Part shown: in pieces, positions 22,885 to 33,135 of the stretch
Layout: each line of letters starts with the position of its first letter
Numbering within the stretch: position 1 is the first letter of the stretch
DNA from: Valencia hispanica
Lineage: Eukaryota; Chordata; Actinopteri; Cyprinodontiformes; Valenciidae
Assembly: GCA_963556495.2 (NCBI GenBank)
Contig: OY747704.1
Span: 33,388,501-33,452,500, forward strand
Reading direction: 5' to 3'
DNA length: 64,000 nucleotides
Program-made: the position numbers and the translations under genes
The notes under the pieces: model-generated
What the model was told of the DNA's origin: nothing
The model's database searches: none
What the model saw: only the letters and a program-made list of their open reading frames with translations

Positions 22885-24175
22885 TCTGAATCTTTCCATC
22901 ATACATCGTAGATGCAGGAGCCTGCTTAGCCACCATTCACCATTCTCTCACCACCTCCACTGGGTCCAGAGGGGATCCTAGAACGGAGCTGGCCCTCCAG
23001 ATCAGTCTGTTCAGTCTTTTTCTGTCACCAGCCGAGATGCTGCTGCCCCAGCAGACCACTCTGTAAAAAATAGCTGATGTCACTACAGAGTCATAGAAGG
23101 TCCTAAGGAGTTGATCCTGCACTCCAAAAACCCTGAGCCTCCGCAGCAGGTACAACCTGCTCTGCCCTTTTTCGTAAAGTGCTTTTGAGTTATGAGTTTA
23201 GTCCAGTTTATTATTCAGGTGAACACCAAGGTACTTGTAGGTCTTAACAAGCTCAATATCCATACCTTGGATGTTCAATGAATGCAATGGAGCATGTTTG
23301 TGCCTGTGGAAGTCTACCACCAGCTCTTTTGTTTTTCAAATGTTGATCTGGAGGTAGTTCCGCTTGCACCAGTCCACAAACTCCGGAGTCATCAGAAAAC
23401 TTTTGCAGAAAACAATTTGTGGAGTTGTATGAGAAGTCTGCAGTGTAGATGGTAAAAAGGAACAGTGCCAGAACTGTTCCCTGTGGGGCCCCCATACTGC
23501 AGACAATCCTGTCCAATACACAGCCCTGAATCCTCACATACTGTGGTCAGTTTGTCAGGTAGTCCAGGATCCATGAGGCAAGGTGATGGTCCACTCCTAT
23601 ACAATCCAGCTTGTCTCTCAGGATTACTGGTAGGATGGTGTTGATGGCACTTGAGAAATCAAAAAACTTGATTCTCACAGTGCTTTCTGTGGTGTGAAGC
23701 TGGGAGAGGGAACAATGTAGGAGGTGGATGATGGCATCATCTATCTCAATGCCAGGCGGGTATGCAAACTGAAGTGGATCCAATGATGAGCTAAGCTAAC
23801 CAGAGGCAGAAGCTGTGCAAGGACTAGCCGCTCCAAGGTCTTCATCAGGTGGGATGTTAGAGCCACCGGCCAGCAGCTGTTGAAGTCACTTGGGTGTGGA
23901 TTCTTTAGCACAGGTACCACACATCAGGTTTTTCATAGCTGTGATACTTTGCCCAGCTTCCATCTCAGGTTAAAAATGTGTGCCATTCACCAGACACGGT
24001 TGTTCCGTGCAGTGTTTGACAACCTCTCAAGCTGATTCCATCTGGATCTGCTGTTCATCCACTTCAGTTACATCACCTGAAACAGACAGGCTGGAGGTGC
24101 GTGCTGGATACTGTGGATCCAGATGTTGGGAGCTGCATCAGGGAAGGCAGCACAGATGGAAAGACTGTAGCTAAA
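22885..24175 (-). mobile_element. Rex1-clade LINE, RT half (copy H)
   Basis: Minus-strand Rex1/Babar-type element. From its 5' side it shows VPVLKNPHPSDFNSCWPVAL and TSHLMKTLERLVLAQ, then SLDPLQFAY and the RT palm, then the C-terminal YLLRRLRVFGVQDQLLRTFY block at 23155-22937. The frame is broken several times. Its endonuclease half lies at 25801-26285 on the same strand, separated by a plus-strand L2, so this is probably one element split by insertion. Confidence 0.8.
22937..23783 (-). pseudogene. Rex1-type reverse transcriptase (broken)
   Basis: Three open pieces. 23783-23547 holds LQFAYPPGIEIDDAIIHLLH and VRIKFFDFSSAINTI (motif A). 23537-23253 holds GAPQGTVLALFLFTIYT (motif B) and QKFSDDSGV (motif C, SDD variant as in Rex1). 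23155-22937 holds the C-terminal tail with VVCWGSSISAGDRKRLNRLI. Frameshifts separate the pieces. Rex1 belongs to the CR1-like LINE lineage of fishes. Confidence 0.8.
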
Positions 24176-24189
24176 AAATCAAACCTGTT

Positions 24190-25800
24190 GAAAAATAGAT
24201 TTCATTAATTTGGTTTGTCTCCTCTGGCTTTAAGCATGCTGTGGTTCGGTCTCTACTTAAAAACCCCCCACATGGATCCTTCTATTCTGTCAAATTTTAG
24301 ACCTATTTCAAACCTCCCCTTTTTATCTCAGGTCTTGGAAAAAATGTTTTTTTATCATGTTCAACAGTTTGTAGATAAAAATTCAGTTTTAGAAACCTTC
24401 CAATCTGGTTTTAGGTCACGCTACAGCACCGAATCAGCTTTGCTGAAGGTGCATAGTGACATTGTCAGGGCTGTTGATGATAGGTTCCCAGTCTTTGTAG
24501 TTATGCTGGGCCTCTCAGCTGCTTTTGACATAGTCGATAACATCCTAATCTCACGCCCGAAAAAAGTTGAATTTGGTGGTACAGTTTTAAAAGTTTGCGT
24601 CCAATCTGTCTGATAGAAGTTTTTTGGTGATGGTAGGTGATGTCCCTTTCCGTGCGGGCTCTGCTATCCAGAAGTGTTCCCCATGAGTCCGTTCTAGGTC
24701 CTCTATTGTTTTCTCTTTATATGTTACCACTCAGAGGAATCCTGGCATGGCACAAACTACATTTCCATTGTTATGCAGATGATGTTCAAATCTACCTGCC
24801 CATAAAGCCAGATTCTGATATCACAGTTACTACCTTATTTAACTGTTTTAATGATCTTAAATTGTGGCTTGCCAAAAACTTTCTACTACTTAATGACAGG
24901 ACAGAATGATTATTCTTTACCCCACCGAACCACCCGGTGTTGTTGAACCAAATTTTGGCCCCTTAGCTTTCCAGTACAAACAACAGCTAAAAAACCTTGG
25001 CGTCATTTTTCACAGCAATTTAATATTTGACAAACGAATTAATGCAGTGGTGAAAGCAGTTTTCTTTCATTTCCGTGCTGTTTCCAGGCTTCCCTAATCG
25101 CATAGACTTGGAGAAAACCATTCATGCATTTATTAGCTCCAGATTAGATTACTGTAATGCCTTATGCATCGGTTTATCTCAATCCTCCATTGCTTACCTA
25201 CAACTGGTTCAGAACGCTGCTGCCCACCTTCTCACTAATACACCTAGTTGCTGCAATATCACTCCCACTTCATTGGCTTCCAATCATTTTTAGAATTCAG
25301 TATAAAATTTAACTTTTTACTTTTAAGGAAATTCATGGATTAGCCCCGTCTTTCATCTGTGACACACTGTGTTTGCGCAAACAGACCAGGGCAACAAGGT
25401 CACTAGGGCACCTTTTCTGGAGCTTCTGCGGTCCAGATACAAGCACTGGGGTGATTGCTCCTTCGCAGTAGCTGCGCCCAAGCTCTGGGATAAGCTGCCT
25501 AGTGATCTGCGTCTAACCTTAGATTTCACTTTGTTTAAAAGTAAACTAAAAACACATCTTTTTAGACAGGCTTTTAACCTGCAGTGATTTTACAGTGTAT
25601 TTTATCCTATATCTCTTACCCCCATCTTGTGGTGCAATGCCCTGATGACGTTTGTGCTGTTTAAATTTTAAACTTTCGTTGTTCAATTTCGGCTTTTATT
25701 TCTCTTATGTTTTGTATTTTATTCTGTAAAGCGCTTTGGTCACCTTCCAGGGTTGTGGAAAGTGCTCTACAAATGAACCTTGATTGATTGATTGATTGAC
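24190..25800 (+). mobile_element. L2 family 3, inserted into Rex1 (copy F)
   Basis: Plus-strand 5'-truncated L2 ending in GTAAAGCGCTTTGG and a TTGATTGATTGATTGA tail at 25800. It lies between two minus-strand Rex1 segments. Coding from 24215 to 25587 covers the L2 RT from the fingers (FRPISNLPFLSQVLEKMFFY) to the C-terminus. It differs from the L2 families of the 0-7 kb and 44-48 kb copies. Confidence 0.85.
24215..25587 (+). pseudogene. L2-clade reverse transcriptase (several frameshifts)
   Basis: In order: FRPISNLPFLSQVLEK and FQSGFRSRYSTESALLK (fingers), LGLSAAFDIVD (motif A), HESVLGPLLFSLYMLP (motif B, with the PQG glycine region altered to PHES), HCYADDVQIYLPIKP (motif C, YADD intact), LKNLGVIFHSN, FISSRLDYCNAL, and the C-terminal WDKLPSDLRLTLD through LKTHLFRQAFN. 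Five separate open pieces reflect at least four frame breaks or stops. Non-functional. Confidence 0.85.
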
Positions 25801-26285
25801 TGATGCTAACGGCCAATAGCTCAATGTGTCTGCTACAGTGTTGCTCTTTCACAGTAATGTGGCCAGGGTTACACCATCTGTCATTTACAAACACTGCTAT
25901 TCCCCCTCTTTTCCTCTTCCCACGGTCCCTTGTCCTCAAGATCATGATGCTACAGTGCCTGAACTCGATCCAGAACTGGATCAGCCCAGCTAGTTTATCC
26001 ATTTTATTGGTGAGAGAGCGCACATTCCCCATAGTGATAGAAGGGAGAGATGGTCTGTATTGCCTCCTAAGTGGGCGACAACTCTCCCTCCCAGTTTGGC
26101 ACCCTCGTTTCCTCCTCTTCAGTTAGATAGGGATATCGGGTCTGTCTGCCGGAAGCATAGCGGCGGCTTGCAGGGCTAGCAGCTGCTCTCGGTTTTACAC
26201 AAGACAGCCACATGCCAGGTCACCAAAATCTTTGAATCTCTCGGGAAACAGATGGCAGTTAGCAGTTGTTACTTCCCTCTTTCAA
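25801..26285 (-). mobile_element. Rex1-clade LINE, endonuclease half (copy H)
   Basis: Minus-strand segment encoding, from about 26032, GNVRSLTNKMDKLAGLIQFW and later GKRKRGGIAVFVNDRW and HIELLAVS. This is the N-terminal apurinic-like endonuclease of Rex1/CR1 LINEs. It stops at 25801 where the L2 tail begins. The stretch up to about 26285 reads as upstream element sequence. The central endonuclease and the linker to RT are not present on either side of the L2. Confidence 0.75.
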
Positions 26286-27000
26286 TGTTAATGGTATAAA
26301 AGGGGAGGAGAGAGTAAACTTGTGGAAAATAACTATTTTATTTAACAATAGTAAAAACCAAGTCAAGGGGTGGATGCTCTAACAAAAATAACTAACACAG
26401 CCCAGCAAACAAATCCTGCAGAGGATTTCAAATTAGGAAGAGGAAACAAAACACAGTAGTAGTACCATACCCAGATACCTGACAAAAGTTATCTACCTTT
26501 AAAAGAAAACTCTAGAATGACTCATTCTACAGTAGCAAACTGGGGAACATAAAGCCCTTTTACTAAAAGATGCTACTTATCTATTACTTCGTACAAACTA
26601 CTCAACAGAGCTAGGCTCCGTACAACAAAGTTTCCTAAAAAGGTTCTATAAGCTTTATCAGCCCGTCATGGAGTCTACCTGATTACAAGTAGCTCCCTAA
26701 GTTATGGTCTATCCACCTTTTTATCCTCTTCCAAGTCGTTTGGTGATGAATCAATCCCATTGGTTCCACCTGGTGAAGAGCGGATGGATCTCCATGTGAT
26801 GTGGCTGTTGGAACCTTGTGTCGTTTCCACGGCAATAGGACAACAGTAAGGAGGCGGCCATCTTGCTTCAGTGTATGGGTGAACAGTCACTCAATATGAG
26901 AGCAAGAGACAAAGAAAGACATGGGCAGAACACAGCAAACTGGGACAAACAACTAAATTATACAATATGACAAACCGTGGCAAACACGGGGATCATAACA
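26286..27000 (-). repeat. Candidate solo LTR (TGTTA...TAACA)
   Basis: A 715-bp block whose ends are the inverted repeat TGTTA/TAACA. Read on the minus strand it begins TGTTATGATCCCCGTGTTTG and has an AAATAAAATAG polyadenylation-like site near its end. That organisation suits a gypsy-type LTR. No clear target duplication and no internal region were found. Confidence 0.4.
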
Positions 27001-27373
27001 GCAATGATGACAACAAAATTATTGAACTCTACTTTTAAGATGGGTGTTGGCAAATAAATGATGCTGTCTTATAAAATACACCTTGAATACACCTTTCAGC
27101 GGCATTGGCCAGGGCGCTTTTTTGAGAGGGGCCTATTTGGGCATTGTTCGGTGGTAGCTGTCGGGTGACTCAGTGAGGGTCGGGTCTGGCATTTGCACTT
27201 GATCTTAGCTGGCTGCCGGCAGAGCCCATGGGCTCGTCGCTGCGGCCCCCTGGTCCCCCTGCATTTTAGCCGCTGGATGTTCCTCCTGGGCTCTCCTCTG
27301 CTCCTCTGTTCACTGAATTACTCTGCAATTTATTAGCAAGGGAAATTGATCTCAAAGGTTCTTCATTCTGTAA
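27001..27373. other. No gene; GC-rich block
   Basis: 27110-27310 is clearly GC-richer than its surroundings, without an ORF of note. Confidence 0.4.
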
Positions 27374-27819
27374 TGGCAAAAAATACTTCAGGGTTTCTAT
27401 AATTAAAAGAGACTGAGTCCCAGAAGGCGTTTAAGAATTTATTACAAACATGTTTTGGCCAAAACATGGAGGGGACAGAGTTTGCTCATGCATCGCCCTA
27501 CCCAACCTTTCTGACTAACAGCTTAAATAGTGTTTAGCAATCACTGTTTATCTCTGCAGCACGTCTTCTCCAATCTTCACTCCCAGCCTCTAGAAAGCTG
27601 CTTCATGCCAGTCTGATAGCAAAGCATGATCCAGCTCATCCCAGGTCAAACTGTTCTTAGGTATCTCGCTGCCCCGGTGTCTGTCTCTCTGGTGATTTGA
27701 CACATCTTTATCAGAAACATAAAGCTTGCTTCCCCTAACTTTGTCATCTGCCCTAGATATATTCACTAGACAGAGAATATATACTTAAATCCTAATTACA
27801 TAGGAATTTTTCCAACACA
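27374..27819 (-). repeat. Candidate solo LTR
   Basis: Read on the minus strand it starts TGTTGGAAAAATTCC, has an ACTATTTAAGC promoter-like box, an AATAAATTC polyadenylation-like site and ends in CA. The arrangement is LTR-like, but no second copy, primer site or target duplication supports it. Confidence 0.3.
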
Positions 27820-28261
27820 GTTCTATTTCATACAACATAAGGCATACTTAAAATTAGCATTCATGGGTTTCTTATGTTCGAATAAAGGGCCATGTCGTTG
27901 CCACCCTGAAAGCACCCAAGCTTTAAAGGACCTTCTGGCCTCTGCATGAAACTCCTCAGCATATAAATTTCAGCCCAGTTTAGCTTTATACCTCATAGTT
28001 TTAAAAAAGTGACCTGCTCGACACATGTAATGACTCCTCAATGTTCTCATATAGGGAGCATAAATCAGCCCCATGTTGGGGATTTTTACACTTGACATCA
28101 GAACAGAAAGATGCATCTTTTGGTAGCTCAATCTTACTAAGTAGTACATCAGACTGAGCAGAATGTCAAAAGATCCTTCATAGTCAGGTTGGACCAGTGT
28201 ACTTTTCCTTCAGATATGTTATTTTTCATAGGCAACACAGTGAATAAATAGCCCACATCTG
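27820..28261. other. No recognisable feature
   Basis: Anonymous sequence between an LTR-like block and the RTE fragment. Confidence 0.5.
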
Positions 28262-29196
28262 ACGGATAGTCGAACCTCGGATCCAGGAGGCACAATGTGG
28301 TTTTCGTCCTGGCCGTGGAACACTGGACCAGCTCTACACCCTCAGCAGGGTCCTGGAGGGTGGGTGGAAGTTTGCCCAACCAGTCTACATGTGTTTTGTG
28401 GACTTGGAGAAGGTGTTCGACCCTGTCCCTTGGGGAGTCCTGTGGGGGGTACTCTGAGAGTATGGGGTACTGGGCCCCTTGACATGGGCTGTTAGGTCCC
28501 TGTACGACCGGTGTCAGAGTTTGGTTCGCATTGCCGGCAGTAAGTCGGGCTTGTTTCCGGTGAGAGCTGGACTCCGCCAAGGTTGCCCTTTGTCACCGAT
28601 CCTGTTCCTAACTTTTATGGAGAGGATTTCTAGGCGCAGCCAAGATGTTGAGGGGATCCATTTTGGTGGCCTCAGGATGCTTTTTGCAGATGACATGGTC
28701 CTGTTGGCTTCATCGGAACGTGATCTACAGCTGGAGCAGTTCGCAGCCGAGTGTGAAGCGGCTGGGATGAGAATCAGCACCTCTAAATCCGAGGCCATGG
28801 TCTTGAGCCGGAAAAGGGTGGGGTGCCTGGGGTGCTGAAATGAGTTTCCTCCGCAGGGTGTCTGGGCTCTCCCTTAGAGATAGGGTGAGAAGCTCGGTCA
28901 TCCGGGAGGGGCTCAGAGTAGAGCCGCTGCTCCTCCACATCGAGAGGAGTCAGTTGAGGTGGCTCAGGAATCTGGTCAGGATGCCTCCTGGACGCCTCCC
29001 TGGTGAGGTGTTTCGGGCACATCCCACTAGGAGGAGACCCAGGGGAAGGCCCAGGATACGCTGGAGGGACTATGTTACTCGGCTGGCCTGGGAGCGCCTT
29101 GGGATTCCTCCCAAGGAGCTGGAACAAGTGGCTGGGGAGAGGGAAGTCTGGGTCTCTTTGCTTAAGCTGCTGCCCCTGCGACCCGAACCCGGATAA
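28262..29196 (+). pseudogene. RTE reverse transcriptase with internal deletion
   Basis: The first, stop-interrupted stretch has the RTE blocks around FAQPVYMCFVDLEKVFD (motif A). The frame 28479-28838 has GLRQGCPLSPILFLTFMERI (motif B) and MLFADDMVLLASSERD (motif C, FADD intact), reaching ISTSKSEAMVLSRKRV. The sequence then jumps, losing roughly 80 codons, to MSFLRRVSGLSLRDRVRSSV (from 28840), ending RPRIRWRDYVTRLAWERLG and a terminal stop at 29194-29196. Stops and a missing middle make it inactive. Confidence 0.85.
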
Positions 29197-29218
29197 GCGG
29201 AAGAAAATGGATGGATGT
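28262..29218 (+). mobile_element. RTE/Rex3-like LINE fragment (copy E)
   Basis: Plus-strand 3' part of an RTE element. It contains the RT palm, then an internal deletion, the C-terminal domain and the short 3' end GATAAGCGGAAGAAAATGGA with GGATG repeat, typical of RTE/Rex3 tails. It is 5'-truncated at the RT fingers. The same family, in opposite orientation and more complete, is at 57583-60545. Confidence 0.9.
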
Positions 29219-29219
29219 G

Positions 29220-29443
29220 TCATAGGCCAGTGTTAGACTCAGGGCGCTGCTGCTGCACACCAATTCTCCCTGCTGTGATAGTGACCCCGCTGCTCTCCTT
29301 AGGCCTACGAGCCTCAAAATTGGGGCGAACATAAATCCCTGCTGGCCAAAGCCGTGGACCATACATGTCTTTTACATAATCACACTCAGCAGAAATGTTA
29401 AAGGATCCAAATCTTTTGTGGGCCCCGTCAATTTTCCGACATG
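29220..29443 (-). pseudogene. Unidentified ORF, 3' part, split by the provirus
   Basis: Minus-strand frame running up to the target duplication. It encodes CRKIDGAHKRFGSFNISAEC followed by KDMYGPRLWPAGIYVR. The same frame continues on the far side of the provirus (37939-38095, minus), where LDAETLRSYLIEKLG precedes it directly. I do not recognise the family with confidence. The pattern resembles a nucleic-acid-binding domain found in mobile-element ORFs, which is a guess. It could equally be a decayed host exon. Confidence 0.5.
29440..29443. repeat. Target-site duplication, left (CATG)
   Basis: CATG directly before the 5' LTR, matched by CATG at 37935-37938 after the 3' LTR. A 4-bp duplication is typical of gammaretrovirus-like integration. 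Confidence 0.85.
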
Positions 29444-30004
29444 TGTTGTATTCTACTTTTTTGAGGCTATTTTTTATTATGCAGTACATATGTTTTAATT
29501 ATATCTTTTTTAAGCTTTAGAAGTAATAGGCCTGTTTATATTATTCAGGGTAGTAAAACATGACTCTGTTACCAGTATTTTATAGGGTTGAAGGTTTTAA
29601 GTAAACAAACTCTTGAGTAAAGATATGAATTGAAAGCAGGGAGGATCAGCTATAACTCTAAGTCATGTTATAACCCAGTTCATGGTACGGTCAAGAGACC
29701 TGGAGAAAATAAATGACCTGTCAAGATGTAGAAGGAGGAGAGAGGAGTCATGTGATATGTTCTTTGTTCTTTTTGAAATAAAAATGGTACAGCCTTGTAA
29801 GAGAACGAGTCAGATCTTGTCTGGCTCCCATCTGCAGGTGCGTCCTTCAAACAAGATATCTGTTTGTGTGTGTTGTTGTTACTCTCTGTCTCTCAGCTCT
29901 GGGTCTTATTTTGAAACAGTTCCCGCTGGGGTTTTGGAGTTCGGCGCCCCCACCTCTCTGAGCAGGAAGTGAGTTGCAGAGCACATTATGAGAAGAAGCC
30001 GACA
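29444..30004 (+). repeat. 5' LTR (561 bp)
   Basis: Begins TGTTGTATTC and ends GAAGCCGACA (TG...CA). Comparison line by line shows no difference from the 3' LTR. An AATAAA signal lies at 29777-29782. A TTATAACCC box near 29670 is the nearest TATA-like element; the TATAAAA present in the related solo LTR is missing here. The 96-codon ORF inside it is LTR sequence, not a gene. Confidence 0.95.
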
Positions 30005-30007
30005 AAA

Positions 30008-30024
30008 TGGTGGAGGATGCGGGC
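30008..30024 (+). promoter_or_regulatory. Probable primer-binding site
   Basis: TGGTGGAGGATGCGGGC starts three bases after the LTR. The TGG start and the first nine bases are complementary to the CCTCCACCA 3' end typical of tRNA-Ala; the rest matches only with a gap. tRNA identity is therefore tentative. Confidence 0.5.
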
Positions 30025-31852
30025 ATTTGATTTGGTTTTGAGTTTTCTCAGGGCTGGGAGAGATTGAGTGTGAGTAATGAGTGTGGCATAACTGAATGAT
30101 ACATGTGTTTGTGGCAATTGTAGTGATTTTTTGTTTTTTCTTTGAGTTCAACAGAGAATCGGAGAGCGACTGGATTGATCCTTGCTAATCAACACCCGGG
30201 TGGTTTTGTATCAATCTGAAAAAGCGCTAACACCAAATTAATAGGTATTGATCGATTTAAACGTTCTCCATTTAATGTTGACGTGTTGTTCTTTCGGTTG
30301 AGGGCCGACCAAAGTACGGACCAGGGGGCTTGAGAGTTGGCCGCTCACATCCGATGGGACCCTGTCGGAATCCTCCCGGGCTGGCAAGCGAGAAAAGAGA
30401 CGGCAGTTTAGGGCCTGGGCGCTCTCTGTTGTCTAGACGGATTACGTTGGAGAGGCCGGCGTATCTTCCAAACGCACGTTTGAGCCACGTGAATTGGATT
30501 GTGTTTAAAGGTCCGGCTTTAGGTGGCTCCGGTAGAGGTTAGTGTTTGATGAGATTGTGAAAATTGTTGTTCTTTCAATCTCTCGGATGTTTGTGTGTGT
30601 GATTGGGGAAGTCGCGGTGACGGAAGGAAGCTACCAGGTAGCTTCTTGCACTCCGGCCGCACATAAACTTCTCATTTAGGGGAACTAACCGACTGAATCT
30701 AAAACCATAATTCCTCTGCGAATCTTAAACGCCTAGACAATGCCCGCACTTCTTGTATAGACAATAAGCGTAGAAGCTTGACATTGTAGAGGAATAAGGG
30801 AATATCATTTTCAGTCGGCTAAAGTACCACCATAAGTTAGCTTACGGCTAACGCACAGTTTGGATGAGTTTCGCCTGGAAATAAAGGCGTTCAACCTTGT
30901 GCAACTACGTAAACACGTCTAAAGCATTGTCGAACACATATATATAGGACTGTTATTATGAATAACTGGTAGTAAACTCTATAGAATATATATAAAATAA
31001 CTTTTTATGATAACGGAGCGGTCACGTTTGGCTTCCGGTTGAGCTAGGTTGCTCATGATGACAGCTAATCTTTGGTAGCTTAGCTTCCGAACTGTATTTA
31101 TTTGGCTCAGTTAAACAGTTATTCGAGTATTGATGGCGAAGTGTGGTTTTGTTGGAGGCATTTTGTTCTTGTCTTTGGTTGGTTTACTTATGAGTACGGT
31201 TTGTTAGGTTTAGCATCGTAGTGCAGAATTAGCCATCTGTGCACCGGCGTATTCATTCCGCGGTGTGACACGGAAGTTTTATTGGGCCGGACTTTGATCT
31301 GTCAGTCCGGCGGAGTTTTTTTTTTTTTGAGCAAACTGTTGACGATTTTGTGTTGCAAAGCGAGTTTTAAATGTATTTCTTTCGGTATATGTTTTAATGA
31401 TAAATAAAAATTGCTTTATATTGGGAGAATTCTATTTCTTCGTGTGTTTCACCGAAGTGTGCGTCCCGAGTTTTGGCGCAGGCCGGACTCTATTAGGAAT
31501 TCTTCGATTTTTAGATGAAACGACAATAATCTCCGTTTATAAATAAATTAATGATAAGATAAACAGTGCGTTATAAACCTTTTTAGCTTTCCTTCGTTTC
31601 GGCTTTGCCTAAAACATTATTAAGGTTAATGTTGCATGAATAAATAATATATAAACTCCTTCACTATAAAAAGAAATAAATTAAATAAATAAAAACGGTG
31701 CCTGCCTTTACTGTTAACTGCATTAATATTGGGATAAATTTGGGCCTACGAATTGATAGTTTATCAATTAAAATAAATAATTTATAGAGTTAATACAAAT
31801 AACCTATTTTTTTAAATTTTAATCCATTTTGGATTTTTGTTACGAATATTCA
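30025..31852 (+). other. Provirus leader
   Basis: About 1.8 kb without a supported gene, unusually long for a retroviral leader. The 70-codon ORF at 30330-30542 has no recognised domain. Packaging and splice-donor elements would be expected here but cannot be identified by eye. Confidence 0.5.
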
Positions 31853-32157
31853 ATGGCAGCCGAATATAAATTACTTCCTGCTCCACAGGGACGAAACTGG
31901 CGTACTTTAGATGCCCAATTGTTAATATACATTTCTAAATTATATTCTGTTTTAGTTGATAAGCCCGGTAAAAAAAGATAAAAACCAGTTCCAGGGCCTT
32001 ATGACGGCCAGGTGGGCTCGTCATGGTGCCCGAGGGGATTATAAGAGAAGTCTCTCACAGAATGTGTTCTGGGGAGGAAAAGTGACACCTACTAAATTTA
32101 GTTAGCAACAAATTAGAATGCACCGATAAATTGTTTTTGGCGTATAATGCTAAATTG
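31853..32157 (+). pseudogene. Probable gag N-terminus (matrix region), frameshifted
   Basis: An ATG at 31853 opens a 42-codon frame beginning MAAEYKLL that stops at 31981. Just before the stop is a run of seven A (31970-31976). A one-base change there gives access to a second open frame of about 44 codons, and another one-base change near 32093-32099 would lead into the capsid frame. The position immediately upstream of capsid and the open frames suggest the matrix region, but I cannot match it to a known family. Confidence 0.45.
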
Positions 32158-33135
32158 ATGGATGAGATGGAGCAGCACGAACATAGGTTAACTGAAGTTC
32201 AGCTACAGATGGATGGAGTGCTGCAGAATCAGGAAAGATTAGCATCTGTGGTAAGGGGTCAAGCTGCAGACTTTTCAGGGAGTGCCAGCCCCAGTCAACG
32301 TGATGAATGTGGAGCGGTTCTACAGGTCAAAAATATGCAGACGTTGGGGGACAAGGGGAGTGAAGGACCATTTAAGAATACCAGATCTCAGGTGTCACTG
32401 GGGGCAAGTGGAGGCCCTGATTTAATGCTTCCTTTAGTGGGAGCATCAGATGGTTCAGTAATTTACAAACCATGGAAGATGGCTGACATATCTGCCATCA
32501 TTCTGCAACTCCCTGCTTTGACTGGTGGAGGAAACTGTTGGATAAATAAATTAAATCAGTTGACTTCAGGGCAAACCCTAGCGGTGGGGGATTGGAAAGC
32601 TATTATGGGTAGAATGTTGACATTGACAGATTATAATGAGATGATGCTCCAGTGTCAGCTAGCATGTGTACTTGATGAAGCCCCATTCACGCATTATGCA
32701 TATGAGCTTGCCGAGTGGGTCAGAAGAAAATATCCTACTCTGCCTGCGTCTAAAATTTTGAAATTTCCCTGGTCAACTGATGTTACTCCCGCAGAACATA
32801 TAGCAAAATGTAAAGATAAGTGGGTTGCAGTTACTGGAGAACACCCTCGAGATCCGGGAAATAATCGGATTTGGTTTAGAGAAGCAGTTTTAGCAGGCAT
32901 GCCAGAGTCTGTTGCCACATTAATGAAACGGAATCCTGATTCACACATTTATGATCAGCCTACATGGGAAAGACACGTAACATATTATTTACAAGATGTG
33001 CAAGATTCTGCGTTAAAGGACGCTGAGGAGAATAAGAAAATGGAGACTGCTTTGTTAAAACTACAGTTAAAAGAGGCTCAGAATAAATTGACTGACTTGT
33101 ATCAGTCTAAAAAAAGTGAAACAGATGGTGGCTGA
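32158..33135 (+). pseudogene. gag: ERV gag: coiled coil and capsid
   Basis: The frame is open from 32086; the first in-frame ATG is 32158. An N-terminal helical, glutamine- and leucine-rich segment (EQHEHRLTEVQLQMDGVLQN) is followed by a capsid-like domain with PLVGASDGSVIYKPW and WVRRKYPTLPASKILKFPW, then a C-terminal Lys/Glu-rich coiled-coil stretch. It forms the virion core in the family. The frame ends at 33135 right after a run of seven A (33109-33115), while nucleocapsid continues in the next frame. A one-base gain there is the simplest cause. Confidence 0.8.

Noticed and set aside
28149..29223. Minus-strand ORFs of 94-146 codons
   Set aside because: Antisense shadows of the plus-strand RTE fragment.
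29682..29972. 96-codon ORF, found twice (also 37612-37902)
   Set aside because: Both copies lie within the identical LTRs. No conserved domain; duplicated only because the LTR is duplicated.
33105..33120. Programmed gag-pol frameshift at the A7 run
   Set aside because: A -1 shift would meet a stop at once; the downstream frame is +1, and the break separates capsid from nucleocapsid, which are normally in one frame. A one-base gain is simpler.
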